Assembly (NCBI GenBank): GCA_002898215.1
Contig: BEIF01000001.1
Coordinates: forward strand, 1,339,602-1,403,601
DNA from: a bacterium HR29
GTDB lineage: Bacteria; Chloroflexota; Dehalococcoidia; Tepidiformales; Tepidiformaceae
Length of the DNA: 64,000 bases
Reading direction: 5' to 3'
The translations under genes and the position numbers were made by a program. Below are positions 19,950-28,397 of this stretch, in pieces. The notes under the pieces are model-generated. The model was given only the letters and a program-made list of their open reading frames with translations. It was not told where the DNA came from and made no database searches. Within the stretch, counting starts at the first letter, position 1. Every line of letters starts with the position of its first letter.

Positions 19950-20669
19950 TTAGCGCAGCCAGCGCACGAGCCACTCCTCGGCCGCGCCGATGACGTCGGG
20001 CCCGATTTCGAAGTGGCCGCCCGGCAGCCAGACGATGTCCTTTTCGCCGGGAAGGGCATCGTAGAGCCGCTCGGTAGCCTCACGAGGGATCAGTTCGTCG
20101 CGGAGCTTCGCCACGATGCGGACGGCAGTCGCGGCGAGCCCTGGGAGGACGCTGTCGGGGCCTGTGGCCGGTCCCACGAGGCCGCCCTCGCCGACCAAGC
20201 AGAACACGGCCGCTCGGAACCCGCCGTGGCCCGCGACGGCAGGAATTCCGAACATGCTCCCGAGGGAGTAGCCAACGAAGCCGAGCCGGCCACGGTCGAC
20301 GGGATAGCGGCCAGCGAGGCAATCGATGATGGCGGCGAGTTCCCGCGTGTACCGCCTGCCGGCGGCGGCGAGAAGCTGGCGGTCGCGCAGCAGCCCCATC
20401 GGGTCATACACATCCCGGTCGCCGTGGTAGGGGGCGTCGAAGCCGCCGACCATCCAGCCTCGGTTCGCCCACAACCGGGCGGGCTCGGCGACGAAGTAGT
20501 CATCCTTGCTGCTGGTGGCGGGGTGCTGGAGCAGCACCAACGGCCAGGGGCCCTCGTCGCCAGCCGGGACGTACACCATTCCCGGGACGCGCTCACCGTC
20601 GACCTCGATGGAGAACTCAGCGAGGGTGAGGCCGTCGAGGGGCGTTTCCCAGAATTCGGCGTCGGGCAT
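19950..20669 (-). CDS. Alpha/beta hydrolase (dienelactone hydrolase-like)
   Basis: The 239-residue protein is a single-domain alpha/beta hydrolase. The nucleophile elbow is GYSLGS, the likely acid is Asp in AKLRDELIP, and the catalytic His lies in WLPGGHFEIGPDV. The N-terminal beta sheet (FSIEVDGERVPGMVYVP) is of the acetyl-xylan esterase/dienelactone hydrolase type. The substrate is unknown. TACACT nine bases before the ATG suggests a leaderless or near-leaderless mRNA. It is downstream of the small zinc-type gene and CoA transferase on the same strand. Confidence 0.82.
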   Translation of the reverse strand: MPDAEFWETPLDGLTLAEFSIEVDGERVPGMVYVPAGDEGPWPLVLLQHPATSSKDDYFVAEPARLWANRGWMVGGFDAPYHGDRDVYDPMGLLRDRQLLAAAGRRYTRELAAIIDCLAGRYPVDRGRLGFVGYSLGSMFGIPAVAGHGGFRAAVFCLVGEGGLVGPATGPDSVLPGLAATAVRIVAKLRDELIPREATERLYDALPGEKDIVWLPGGHFEIGPDVIGAAEEWLVRWLR

Positions 20670-20693
20670 GCTCGGAACAGTGTAGGTGAGGCC

Positions 20694-20855
20694 TCAGCGG
20701 TGCGTCCGCTCGATGCGCCCCCGTTCGAGTTGCCGCGCGTGCTCGGGGCAGAGCCACGCCCGGCTCCCACCCATGATGAGCACCCGCCGTTCGGGGCGGG
20801 CCGTGCAGCCGGGAATCTCGCATTGGCCAGGGGGGAACATATCGAAGAAGCGCAT
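20694..20855 (-). CDS. Small Cys/His protein, possible zinc knuckle (53 aa)
   Basis: This short ORF starts at an ATG preceded by GGAGGG 6 bases upstream. It encodes 53 residues with C12-x4-C17 and C36-x2-H39 spaced by about 18 residues (QCEIPGC and WLCPEHARQLERG). The pattern fits a single zinc-binding site. The gene begins 18 bases after the CoA transferase stop, so it probably belongs to that transcription unit. No family is recognised. Codon use is like its neighbours. Confidence 0.6.
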   Translation of the reverse strand: MRFFDMFPPGQCEIPGCTARPERRVLIMGGSRAWLCPEHARQLERGRIERTHR

Positions 20856-20873
20856 CACCACCCTCCGAGATGT

Positions 20874-22085
20874 TCAGCGGATGATTCCGGCCTGGCGATA
20901 CTCGGCGACCCGCTCGTCGGACCAGCCGAGCCACTCGCGGAGGATCTCCTCTGTGTGTTCCCCGTGGCCGGGCATCGGCCGGCCGACGCGGGCAGGCGTC
21001 TTCGAAAGGCGGATGGGGGTGTTCGGAAGCTTCAGCGAACCGGGCTTTCCGTAGGGCAACGGGATGTCGACCAGCGCCCCCCGCGCCTGGACGTGGGGAT
21101 CGCTGAAGAGGTCGGCGATCGTGTTCACCTTGCCCACGGAGCAGCAATCGGCCCGGACGAGGATGTCGAACCAGTCGGCCGTGGTTCGCCGCCGCAGCGC
21201 CTCAGCGAGCTCCGCCTCGAGGGCCTCGACGTGGCGGACTCGTTCCTCGTTCGTCTGGAACCGGGGATCGTGGGCGAGGTCGTCGCGGTCGATCACCGCG
21301 CAGAAGAGCTCCCAGTCCTTCACGTTGGCGATGACGATCCAGCCATCGGCGGTCGGGAATGGGCCGAACGGGGCCACGAGGGGATGACGGCTGCCGATGC
21401 GGGAGGGGGCTTCGCCGAACGCCGAATGCCGGACGATGGCGTTCTCGCAGAGCGCCATCTGTGCCTCCATGAGCGCCACGTCGAGGAACTGCCCCTCGCC
21501 GGTGCGGTCACGGGCGCGGAGGGCAGCGAGGATTCCGAGCGCCAGGTAGAGTCCGCCGACCATGTCGCCGATGCTGACGCCGACCCGCATCGGCGGCCCA
21601 TCCGGCTCGCCGTTCAGGCTCATGGTGCCCCCCATCGCCTGCGCCACCGCGTCGACAGCAGGCAGGTCCCGGTACGGGCCAGTCTGTCCGAAGCCGCTCA
21701 GTGCAGCGTAGATGAGGCGGGGGTTCTCGGCTCGGAGCCGTTCGTAGCCGAGCCCGAGCCGCTCCATCGTGCCGGGCCGGAAGTTTTCGGCCACGACATC
21801 GACGTGGCGAACGAGCTCCAGCACGAGCTGCTTCCCCTCCTCACGGCGCAGGTCGATGCAGATCCCCTTCTTGCCGCGGTTGGGACTGAAGAAGAACGTC
21901 GAGATGCCTTCGAAGTAGGGGCCGAAGCCGCGCTGGCGCTCCTCGAGCTTGGGATATTCGACCTTCACCACCTCGGCGCCGAGGTCGGCCAGCTGCATGG
22001 TGGCAAAGGGTCCCGCAAGCGCCCAGGTGAAGTCGAGGACGCGGACACCCTCGAGCGGAGCGGGAGGGAGCTGGGTTTCGCTCAT
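20874..22085 (-). CDS. CaiB/BaiF family III CoA transferase
   Basis: The 403-residue protein has the family III CoA transferase features: [54 protein letters not shown] and [17 protein letters not shown]. The expected catalytic Asp is in [11 protein letters not shown]. These enzymes move CoA between carboxylic acids, and here the donor and acceptor cannot be told. It overlaps the udgB stop by four bases. Neighbouring fatty-acid and amino-acid catabolic genes suggest an acyl-CoA degradation role. Confidence 0.92.
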   Translation of the reverse strand: MSETQLPPAPLEGVRVLDFTWALAGPFATMQLADLGAEVVKVEYPKLEERQRGFGPYFEGISTFFFSPNRGKKGICIDLRREEGKQLVLELVRHVDVVAENFRPGTMERLGLGYERLRAENPRLIYAALSGFGQTGPYRDLPAVDAVAQAMGGTMSLNGEPDGPPMRVGVSIGDMVGGLYLALGILAALRARDRTGEGQFLDVALMEAQMALCENAIVRHSAFGEAPSRIGSRHPLVAPFGPFPTADGWIVIANVKDWELFCAVIDRDDLAHDPRFQTNEERVRHVEALEAELAEALRRRTTADWFDILVRADCCSVGKVNTIADLFSDPHVQARGALVDIPLPYGKPGSLKLPNTPIRLSKTPARVGRPMPGHGEHTEEILREWLGWSDERVAEYRQAGIIR

Positions 22086-22795
22086 TCCGCCGACGATCGT
22101 ACTGCACGCCGCTGGTCGGCCGTGAGGGAGTCGATGAGCTCCCGTGCCCGGGCGAAGATGGCGTCGAACATCGGCTCCGTCAGGCGGCCGGTGAAGGTGT
22201 TCTGCTGGCTCGGATGGTAGGAGCAGAGCAGCATCCTCCCCCCGGGGAGTGCGTATTCGGCGCCGTGTGCGAAGGCGGGGCGCGGGCGTACCCCGTAGAG
22301 CCGGGATGCGGTCTCGGCCGCCACCGCACCGAGAGCCACCACGACACGCACCCGGCTGAGGCAAGATGCCTCCTCGAGGAGGAAGGGGAAACATGCCGCC
22401 CGCTCGGCCGGAGTGGGCCTATTGGCCGGCGGCGCGCAGCGCACGGACGCCGTCACGTACGCATCGACGAGACGGAGGCCGTCATCCCGACTGCGGGAGT
22501 GCGGCTGGTTGGCGAAACCGGCGCGATAGAGAGCGCGGAACAGCCAGTCGCCCGAGCGGTCGCCCGTGAAGAGGCGACCGGTCCGGTTCGCACCATGGGC
22601 GGCAGGAGCAAGCCCGAGGACGAGCAGCCGCGCCTCGGGATCGCCGAAACCCGGTACCGGGCGGGCCCAATACTCCCAGCCTCGGTACCGCCGGGGCGGG
22701 CGCTGGGCCACCTCTCGGCGCCAGGCTGTCAGGCGGGGGCATCGCTCACAGGCAGCGACGCGCTCCGCCAGATCTGCGAGGCGAGCGGCCGTCAT
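22082..22795 (-). CDS. udgB: Uracil-DNA glycosylase, family 5 (UdgB)
   Basis: The 237-residue DNA repair enzyme carries four cysteines for a 4Fe-4S cluster (C16-x2-C19 near the N terminus, two more around SVRCAPP and AACFPF). It has the family 5 motifs [21 protein letters not shown] and [17 protein letters not shown]. Motif A lacks the polar catalytic residue of family 1, as is normal for UdgB, which removes uracil and other deaminated bases. The ATG at 22795 is chosen because it overlaps the upstream gene's stop as ATGA. Confidence 0.92.
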   Translation of the reverse strand: MTAARLADLAERVAACERCPRLTAWRREVAQRPPRRYRGWEYWARPVPGFGDPEARLLVLGLAPAAHGANRTGRLFTGDRSGDWLFRALYRAGFANQPHSRSRDDGLRLVDAYVTASVRCAPPANRPTPAERAACFPFLLEEASCLSRVRVVVALGAVAAETASRLYGVRPRPAFAHGAEYALPGGRMLLCSYHPSQQNTFTGRLTEPMFDAIFARARELIDSLTADQRRAVRSSAE

Positions 22796-23331
22796 GGCCG
22801 GGAGGGCGCCGGCTCCTCGACGAAGACGGTCGCCGCCACGGCCCCCGGAAGCCCGTCGCATTCGGTGACCACCAGTTCGAGAGGAGCGTCTACCTCGAAC
22901 GGGACGTAACTGTAGGTGCGCGGCATCGGCCGCCAGACCGGCTCGGCGTCGGGCGCAAAGTAGCCGTCGGTGTGGGATTCGGGCACCACGAGGATCTCGA
23001 CCGGCGGCCGCCCGTCGGCCGGGACCGCCCGCAAGCGGACATCGGTGGATGTGGGTGCCTCGGGATGGTAGCGCAGATGGACGGCGAGGATTCGGCCGCG
23101 AACTGGCGAAGGTGTGCGGGCCGAGCCGGAAGCCTTCCCGCGCATCCCTTCCGTGTCGGCGGAGATGACGACCGCTCGCACCGCCGGGAGACGGGACTCC
23201 GCGGGCTCTCGCGTCGACCCCGCCAGTTCGTACAGACGCCCCTCGGCGTCCGGGTCCGGGGCCATCTGCTCGGCGATGACGGAGCGGTCCTCGTCATCGG
23301 ATGCTTCGCCCCAAGGCTGCAAGCGCGGCAT
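22792..23331 (-). CDS. Hypothetical protein upstream of udgB
   Basis: The 179-residue product has an acidic N terminus ([21 protein letters not shown]) and a C-terminal beta-rich half ([23 protein letters not shown], split by short turns). There are no membrane helices, no signal peptide and no known catalytic motif. No family is recognised. GAGGAGG before the ATG and a four-base overlap with udgB support it as a real gene of the udgB-CoA transferase operon. Confidence 0.65.
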   Translation of the reverse strand: MPRLQPWGEASDDEDRSVIAEQMAPDPDAEGRLYELAGSTREPAESRLPAVRAVVISADTEGMRGKASGSARTPSPVRGRILAVHLRYHPEAPTSTDVRLRAVPADGRPPVEILVVPESHTDGYFAPDAEPVWRPMPRTYSYVPFEVDAPLELVVTECDGLPGAVAATVFVEEPAPSRP

Positions 23332-23434
23332 CGCGGCCTCCTCGCATCTCAGCTTAGCGAATGCAGCGCCAGATGCCGGCGGCCGTTCACCCGAACGAGG
23401 GAGGTCGTCGAAGGGCGGGGGCGACGATGAGGTA

Positions 23435-23453
23435 GGCGCCTGCCGGAGGCGCC
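23435..23453. terminator. GC hairpin just after the 31-codon ORF
   Basis: GGCGCCT and AGGCGCC form a perfect 7-bp stem around a 5-base loop. On the minus strand it starts five bases after the stop of the small Cys-rich ORF. There is no U tract, so termination is uncertain; attenuation is possible. Confidence 0.35.
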
Positions 23454-23457
23454 GCTG

Positions 23458-23553
23458 CTACCGCTGAGGCGCGGGGCGGCTCCCAGCGCTGGCCCGGGCC
23501 GCCTCGCAAATGCGGCACCGGCAGACGCTCACGTGGACGAACGTCCTGGGCAT
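23458..23553 (-). CDS. Small Cys-rich peptide, 31 aa
   Basis: The ORF encodes MPRTFVHVSVCRCRIC followed by a basic Ala/Arg/Pro tail. Its ribosome binding site is close to ideal, with AGGAGGTGG ending 6 bases before the ATG, one of the best in the window. Three cysteines in six residues (C-R-C-R-I-C) could bind a metal or make it a cysteine-sensing leader. The next minus-strand gene starts 127 bases downstream, with a GC hairpin in between. No family is recognised, and it could be fortuitous. Confidence 0.45.
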   Translation of the reverse strand: MPRTFVHVSVCRCRICEAARASAGSRPAPQR

Positions 23554-23634
23554 ACTGCCACCTCCTGTGAAGATTTCCCGCTCGCCCACCTCGCTTCCTA
23601 TCGTACCCGGTGCTGTGTTAACGCGAGGGTGCGG

Positions 23635-23662
23635 TTGCTGCCGGTGCCGGCACGGGTAGGAT
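23635..23662 (+). promoter_or_regulatory. Putative promoter of the acyl-CoA carboxylase gene
   Basis: TTGCTG (23635-23640) and TAGGAT (23657-23662) are spaced by 16 bases. The predicted start is near 23669, giving a leader of about 44 nt before the chosen GTG at 23713. The region 23554-23712 otherwise holds no gene. Confidence 0.45.
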
Positions 23663-23712
23663 CGGCTCGGCGACTCTTCGTGTCGACCTTCCAATCCCAC
23701 CGGAGCCGCACC

Positions 23713-26700
23713 GTGCCCATCCGCAAGCTCCTCGTCGCCAATCGGGGCGAAATCGCTTCGCGTATCGCCCGCGCTGCCTCCGCACTGGGCATCCGCACGG
23801 TCGCCGTGTACTCCGCGGACGACGGGGACTCGCCGCATCTGGACCTCGCCGATGAAGCGGTCCCGCTTCGGGAAGCGGGGGTTGCCGCCTACCTCGACAT
23901 CGCCGGGCTGGTGGAAGCGGCCGTCCGCGCCGGCTGCGACGCGGTTCATCCTGGCTACGGATTTCTCGCCGAGCAAGCCGCCTTCGCTCGCGCGTGCGAG
24001 GCCGCCGGGCTCACCTTCGTCGGGCCGCGTCCGGAGACGCTCGAGCTCTTCGGGGACAAGGCCCGGGCGCGGCGTCACGCCGCCGCGTGTGGCGTGCCCG
24101 TCCTGGAGGGCATCGACCGGCCGGTAACGCTCGAGGAAGCCCGGTCGTTCTTCGCCGCCCTGCCGGCCGGGAGCGCGGCGGCGCTGAAGGCCGTGGCGGG
24201 CGGAGGCGGACGCGGCTTGCGCGTCGTGGAGCGGCCGGAAGCGCTCGCGGAAGCGTACGAGCGCGCCCGATCGGAGGCGGCGGCCGCCTTCGGGATCCCC
24301 GACGTGTACATCGAACGGTTTCTGCCGCGAGCCAGGCACGTCGAGGTCCAGATCCTCGGCGACGGGGCGGGAGCTGCCCTCCATCTCGGGGAGCGGGAGT
24401 GCTCCCTCCAACGGCGCTTCCAGAAGCTCGTCGAGATCGCGCCGAGCCCTGCTCTGCCCGTCAGCACGAGGCAGGCACTGTACGAAGCCGCCGTCGCAAT
24501 GGCCCGAGCGGCGAACTACCGGAACGCGGGCACGTTCGAGTTCCTCGTGAACGCCGACGATCCCGACGAGTGGTACTTCATCGAGGCGAACGCGCGCCTC
24601 CAGGTCGAGCACACCGTGACCGAAGAAGTCTTCGGGGTGGACCTGGTGGCATGCCAGCTCCTGCTGGCGGGCGGCGCCTCTCTCCAGGAGCTGGGGATCC
24701 CGGAAGCCCAGGGGCCGACAGGCTACGCCATCGAGCTACGGGTGAACGCCGAACGGCTGCTTCCCGATGGAAGCGTGCGGCCGAGCACGGGCGTGATCGA
24801 CGAGCTCGAGCTCCCCGGGGGCCCTGGAATCCGGATCGATGGGAACGCGCGCGTCGGCTATCGCCCGAACCCGCGCTTCGACCCTCTCCTCCTGAAGCTG
24901 GTTGTCCGCTCGCCTTCGCCGAGCTTCGCCACGGCGGTGCGGCGGGCCCGCCAGGCCCTCCGCGAGCTGCGCATCACAGGCGTGGAGACGAACGCTGCCT
25001 TCCTCCGCGCGCTCCTCGAGCGGGAGGACGTGGAGCGAGGCGAATTCGACACGCGGACCGTCGACCGAAACTGGGAAGCGCTCGTCGCGACCGCCGAGGC
25101 CCTCCGCGGCGATCCACTGGCCGTGCTCCGTCACGGCAAGCGGCCGGCTGCGGCCGCCGAACGCCGGACGGTCCCCGCTCCCGAGGGAAGCCTCGCCGTC
25201 GAGGCGCCGTTGCAGGGCACGGTGGTGGCCATCGAAGCCGCTGAAGGCCAAGCTGTCGCCCCCGGCCAGACGCTCCTCATCCTCGAAGCGATGAAGATGG
25301 AGCACGTGGTGGCGGCGCCGGCCGCGGGGACCGTCCTCCGCATCGATGTTGCGGTAGGGGAAACCGTGGCCGAGGGAGCGCCGCTCCTCTACCTGGCGCC
25401 CGCGGAGGCCGGAGCCGAATCGGCCGCCGGTGGAGGCCCGCTCGACCTCGACCGCGTTCGTGCCGACTTGGCGGAGGTCATGGAACGGCACCGGAAGACG
25501 CTCGACGAGGCCAGGCCCGAAGCCGTTGCCCGGCGCCGGGAAACGGGCCAGCGCACCGCCCGCGAGAACATCGCCGACCTGTGCGACCCCGCAAGTTTCG
25601 TGGAGTACGGGGCGCTGGTAATCGCTGCCCAGCGCCGGCGCCGCCCGGTGGAGGAGCTCATCGAACGGACGCCCGCCGACGGCCTCATCGCCGGGGTCGG
25701 GCGGGTCAACGGTCACCTCTTCCCGCCCGAAAAATCCCGCTGCGTCGTGATGGCTTACGACTACACGGTGCTGGCCGGCACCCAAGGGCACATGAACCAT
25801 CGGAAGAAGGACCGGATGTTCGAGCTCGCCTACAAATGGCGGCTCCCGGTCATCTTCTTCACGGAAGGCGGCGGCGGGCGCCCCGGGGACACCGACGCCC
25901 CTGGGGTGGCCGGCCTGGACGTGATGGCGTTCCACCTCTGGGGGAAGCTCAGCGGGCTCGTCCCGTTGATCGGCATCAATTCGGGCCGCTGTTTTGCCGG
26001 GAATGCCGCCATCCTCGGATGCTGCGACGTCGTCATCGCGACGGAGAACTCGACCATCGGCATGGGTGGCCCGGCCATGATCGAGGGCGGCGGGCTGGGG
26101 GTGTATCGCCCCGAGGAAGTCGGCCCCATGTCCGTTCAGGTGCCGAACGGCGTCGTGGACATCCCCGTGAAGGACGAGGCTGAGGCGGTGCAGGTGGCGA
26201 AGCAGTACCTGTCGTACTTCCAAGGGGCGGTCCCCACGTGGAGGTGCGAGGACCAACGGCGGCTCCGGCACATCGTCCCCGAAAACCGCCTGCGCGCCTA
26301 CGACATGCGGGAGCTCATCGCCATCCTGGCCGACGAGGGCTCGGTGCTCGAGCTTCGCCGCGGATTCGGCCAGGCGATGATCACAGCCCTCATCCGGATC
26401 GAGGGGCGTCCCTTCGGCCTCATCGCCAACAATCCAGCCCATCTCGGCGGCGCCATCGACGCGGCGGCCGCCGACAAGGCCGCCCGCTTCATGCAGCTGT
26501 GCGACGCGTTCGACCTCCCGATCCTGTCGTTGTGCGATACCCCGGGCATCATGGTTGGGCCGGAGTCGGAGAAGGAGGCGAACGTCCGCCACGCGGCGCG
26601 GATGTTCGTGACCGGGGCCAACCTCACCGTGCCCCTCTTCACGGTGGTGGTCCGGAAGGGATACGGGCTCGGCGCGCAGGCGATGGCCGGCGGGAGCTTC

Positions 26701-27012
26701 CACGCGCCAGTGTTCACGGTCGCCTGGCCGACGGGGGAATTCGGAGGCATGGGGCTCGAGGGGGCCGTGAAGCTGGGCTACCGACGGGAGCTCGAGGCTA
26801 TCCAGGACCCTGTCGAGCGGAAGCGCGTGTTCGACGAGATGGTGGCCCGGATGTACGAGCACGGCAAAGCCCTGAACATGGCCACGCACTTCGAGATCGA
26901 CGATGTCATCGACCCCGCGGAAACGCGCCGTATCGTCATTTCCGCGCTCGATGCCATGCCGCCGCCCCCGCCGCGCACGGGAAAGAAACGACCGAACATC
27001 GACACCTGGTGA
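23713..27012 (+). CDS. Single-chain biotin-dependent acyl-CoA carboxylase (BC-BCCP-CT fusion)
   Basis: One 1,099-residue polypeptide carries the whole reaction. Residues 1-450 are biotin carboxylase (KLLVANRGEIASRIARA, the ATP-grasp glycine loop AVAGGGGRGLRVV, EANARLQVEHTVTEEV). Residues about 490-560 are BCCP with Lys528 in EAMKMEH. Residues about 590-1099 are the carboxyltransferase (RRETGQRTARENIADLCD, SGRCFAGNAAILGCCD, LGAQAMAGG). The layout matches single-chain long-chain acyl-CoA carboxylases; acetyl-, propionyl- or other acyl-CoA remain possible. The GTG at 23713 is chosen because CGGAG lies 7 bases before it and BC normally starts here. An in-frame GTG at 23680 is the alternative. Confidence 0.93.
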   Translation: MPIRKLLVANRGEIASRIARAASALGIRTVAVYSADDGDSPHLDLADEAVPLREAGVAAYLDIAGLVEAAVRAGCDAVHPGYGFLAEQAAFARACEAAGLTFVGPRPETLELFGDKARARRHAAACGVPVLEGIDRPVTLEEARSFFAALPAGSAAALKAVAGGGGRGLRVVERPEALAEAYERARSEAAAAFGIPDVYIERFLPRARHVEVQILGDGAGAALHLGERECSLQRRFQKLVEIAPSPALPVSTRQALYEAAVAMARAANYRNAGTFEFLVNADDPDEWYFIEANARLQVEHTVTEEVFGVDLVACQLLLAGGASLQELGIPEAQGPTGYAIELRVNAERLLPDGSVRPSTGVIDELELPGGPGIRIDGNARVGYRPNPRFDPLLLKLVVRSPSPSFATAVRRARQALRELRITGVETNAAFLRALLEREDVERGEFDTRTVDRNWEALVATAEALRGDPLAVLRHGKRPAAAAERRTVPAPEGSLAVEAPLQGTVVAIEAAEGQAVAPGQTLLILEAMKMEHVVAAPAAGTVLRIDVAVGETVAEGAPLLYLAPAEAGAESAAGGGPLDLDRVRADLAEVMERHRKTLDEARPEAVARRRETGQRTARENIADLCDPASFVEYGALVIAAQRRRRPVEELIERTPADGLIAGVGRVNGHLFPPEKSRCVVMAYDYTVLAGTQGHMNHRKKDRMFELAYKWRLPVIFFTEGGGGRPGDTDAPGVAGLDVMAFHLWGKLSGLVPLIGINSGRCFAGNAAILGCCDVVIATENSTIGMGGPAMIEGGGLGVYRPEEVGPMSVQVPNGVVDIPVKDEAEAVQVAKQYLSYFQGAVPTWRCEDQRRLRHIVPENRLRAYDMRELIAILADEGSVLELRRGFGQAMITALIRIEGRPFGLIANNPAHLGGAIDAAAADKAARFMQLCDAFDLPILSLCDTPGIMVGPESEKEANVRHAARMFVTGANLTVPLFTVVVRKGYGLGAQAMAGGSFHAPVFTVAWPTGEFGGMGLEGAVKLGYRRELEAIQDPVERKRVFDEMVARMYEHGKALNMATHFEIDDVIDPAETRRIVISALDAMPPPPPRTGKKRPNIDTW

Positions 27013-27016
27013 GGTT

Positions 27017-27050
27017 GCGAGCGCCCCGGGGAGTCTCCCGGGGCGCTCGC
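27017..27050. terminator. Bidirectional terminator hairpin between carboxylase and acyl-CoA dehydrogenase
   Basis: A perfect 14-bp inverted repeat (GCGAGCGCCCCGGG and its complement) encloses the 6-base loop gagtct. It starts four bases after the carboxylase stop and ends 22 bases before the stop of the convergent dehydrogenase gene. It would work for both strands. There is no U tract on either side. Confidence 0.75.
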
Positions 27051-27072
27051 CGCTGTCGGAGCCGGTCGTGGC

Positions 27073-28284
27073 CTACTCGAAGGTCTGGAAGTCCCAGGTT
27101 TCGCCGGCGCGGTACTTCCGGATGACACGCCGCGACACCACCATGCGATGCACCTCATCGGGACCGTCGGCGATGCGGAGGGTACGCGCCGACTTGTACA
27201 TTGCCTGGAGCGGGACGTCGGTGGTGACGCCGAGCGCGCCGTGGACCTGGATGGCCTTGTCGATGACGTCGCAGGCCACGTTCACGACGAAGAACTTGAT
27301 CATCGAGATTTCGACCCGGGCTTCGTCGCCGGAGTCGATCTTCTGGGCGGCCTGCATCGTGAGGAGGCGAGCCGCCTGGATGTTCACCAGCGAGTCGGCG
27401 ATCCAGTTCTGAATGGTCTGCTTGTCGGCCAATGGCCCGCCGAAGGCCTCGCGGCTAACAGCACGCTGGCACATCAAGTCGAAGGCGCGCTGGGCAAGGC
27501 CGAGAGTCCGCATGCAGTGGTGGATTCGGCCCGGGCCGAGCCGCTTCTGGGCGATGCGGAAGCCCTCTCCCTGAGGGCCAAGGAGGTTCGTCACCGGCAC
27601 CCGCACGTTGTCGTACAGGATCTGCGGGTGGTTGGCGTCGTGCTCGCCCCACACCTCGATGATGCGCTCGATCTTGAACCCGGGCGTGTCGGTGGGAACG
27701 ATGATTTGGCTGAAGCGCTTGTGCGGCGGCGCGTCGGGGTCCGTCATGCACATCACGATGGCGAACGCCGCTCCGATGGCGCCCGAGCTGAACCACTTGC
27801 GGCCGTTGATCACCCACTCATCACCCTCGCGCACGGCGCGGGTCTGGAGGTTCGTCGGGTCGGCACCGGAAACCGCCGGTTCGGTCATCGAGTAGCAGGA
27901 GCGGATTTCGCCCGCGACCAGCGGCTTCAGCCAGCGCTCTTTCTGCTCCTCGGTGCCGAAGAGCCAGAGGATCTCGGCATTGCCGGAATCCGGAGCCTGG
28001 GAGCCGAAGGCGCGGGGTGCCACCAGACTGCGGCCGATGATCTCGTTCATGTAGGCGTAGGTGAGGAAGGGGATGCCCATGCCGCCCGCTTCCTTCGGCA
28101 TGTGGGGCGCCCAGTAACCGTTCTTCTTGTTGATGGCCTGCAGCTCCTTCATGAGCTGCTCCGCCCGCTCGTCCCCCCGCGCGAGCACGTTCTCGTTCGG
28201 GTAGATGTACTCCTCCATGAAGCGCTTGACGTATTCGCAGCGCTCCTTCGTCTCGTCCGAGATCTGCAAGACGGTGTCGGGCAC
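27073..28284 (-). CDS. Acyl-CoA dehydrogenase (ACAD10/11-like branch)
   Basis: The 403-residue flavoprotein has the ACAD layout: N-terminal helical domain, middle beta domain with CYSMTEPAVSGADPTNLQT, and C-terminal helical domain with REAFGGPLADKQTIQNWIAD and IQVHGALGVTTDVPL. The catalytic-base region reads LRIADGPDEVHRMV, with Asp where short/medium-chain enzymes have Glu in the YEGT motif. This pattern is typical of the ACAD10/11 group that acts on longer or branched acyl-CoAs. The GTG start has AAGGAGG six bases upstream. It sits downstream of the E1/E2 genes on the same strand with its own 113-base upstream region. Confidence 0.93.
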   Translation of the reverse strand: MPDTVLQISDETKERCEYVKRFMEEYIYPNENVLARGDERAEQLMKELQAINKKNGYWAPHMPKEAGGMGIPFLTYAYMNEIIGRSLVAPRAFGSQAPDSGNAEILWLFGTEEQKERWLKPLVAGEIRSCYSMTEPAVSGADPTNLQTRAVREGDEWVINGRKWFSSGAIGAAFAIVMCMTDPDAPPHKRFSQIIVPTDTPGFKIERIIEVWGEHDANHPQILYDNVRVPVTNLLGPQGEGFRIAQKRLGPGRIHHCMRTLGLAQRAFDLMCQRAVSREAFGGPLADKQTIQNWIADSLVNIQAARLLTMQAAQKIDSGDEARVEISMIKFFVVNVACDVIDKAIQVHGALGVTTDVPLQAMYKSARTLRIADGPDEVHRMVVSRRVIRKYRAGETWDFQTFE

Positions 28285-28397
28285 GAGGATCCTCCTTCGG
28301 CGTAGCGTTGCGAGGCGATACTCGCCCTTGGCTGGATAGTTTGCAAGGGGCTACCGGTCGACCGTTCCCGTCCGTCCGGCCGTTGCCTGTCGGCCGC

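Noticed and set aside
20013-22220. A 735-codon plus-strand open frame opposite the hydrolase, CoA transferase and udgB.
   Set aside because: The opposite strand holds clear enzymes with full motifs; the plus-strand product is repetitive and unlike any protein family.
24736-26889. A 717-codon minus-strand open frame inside the carboxylase gene.
   Set aside because: The plus strand encodes an intact 1,099-residue carboxylase with all motifs; the opposite frame is a shadow.
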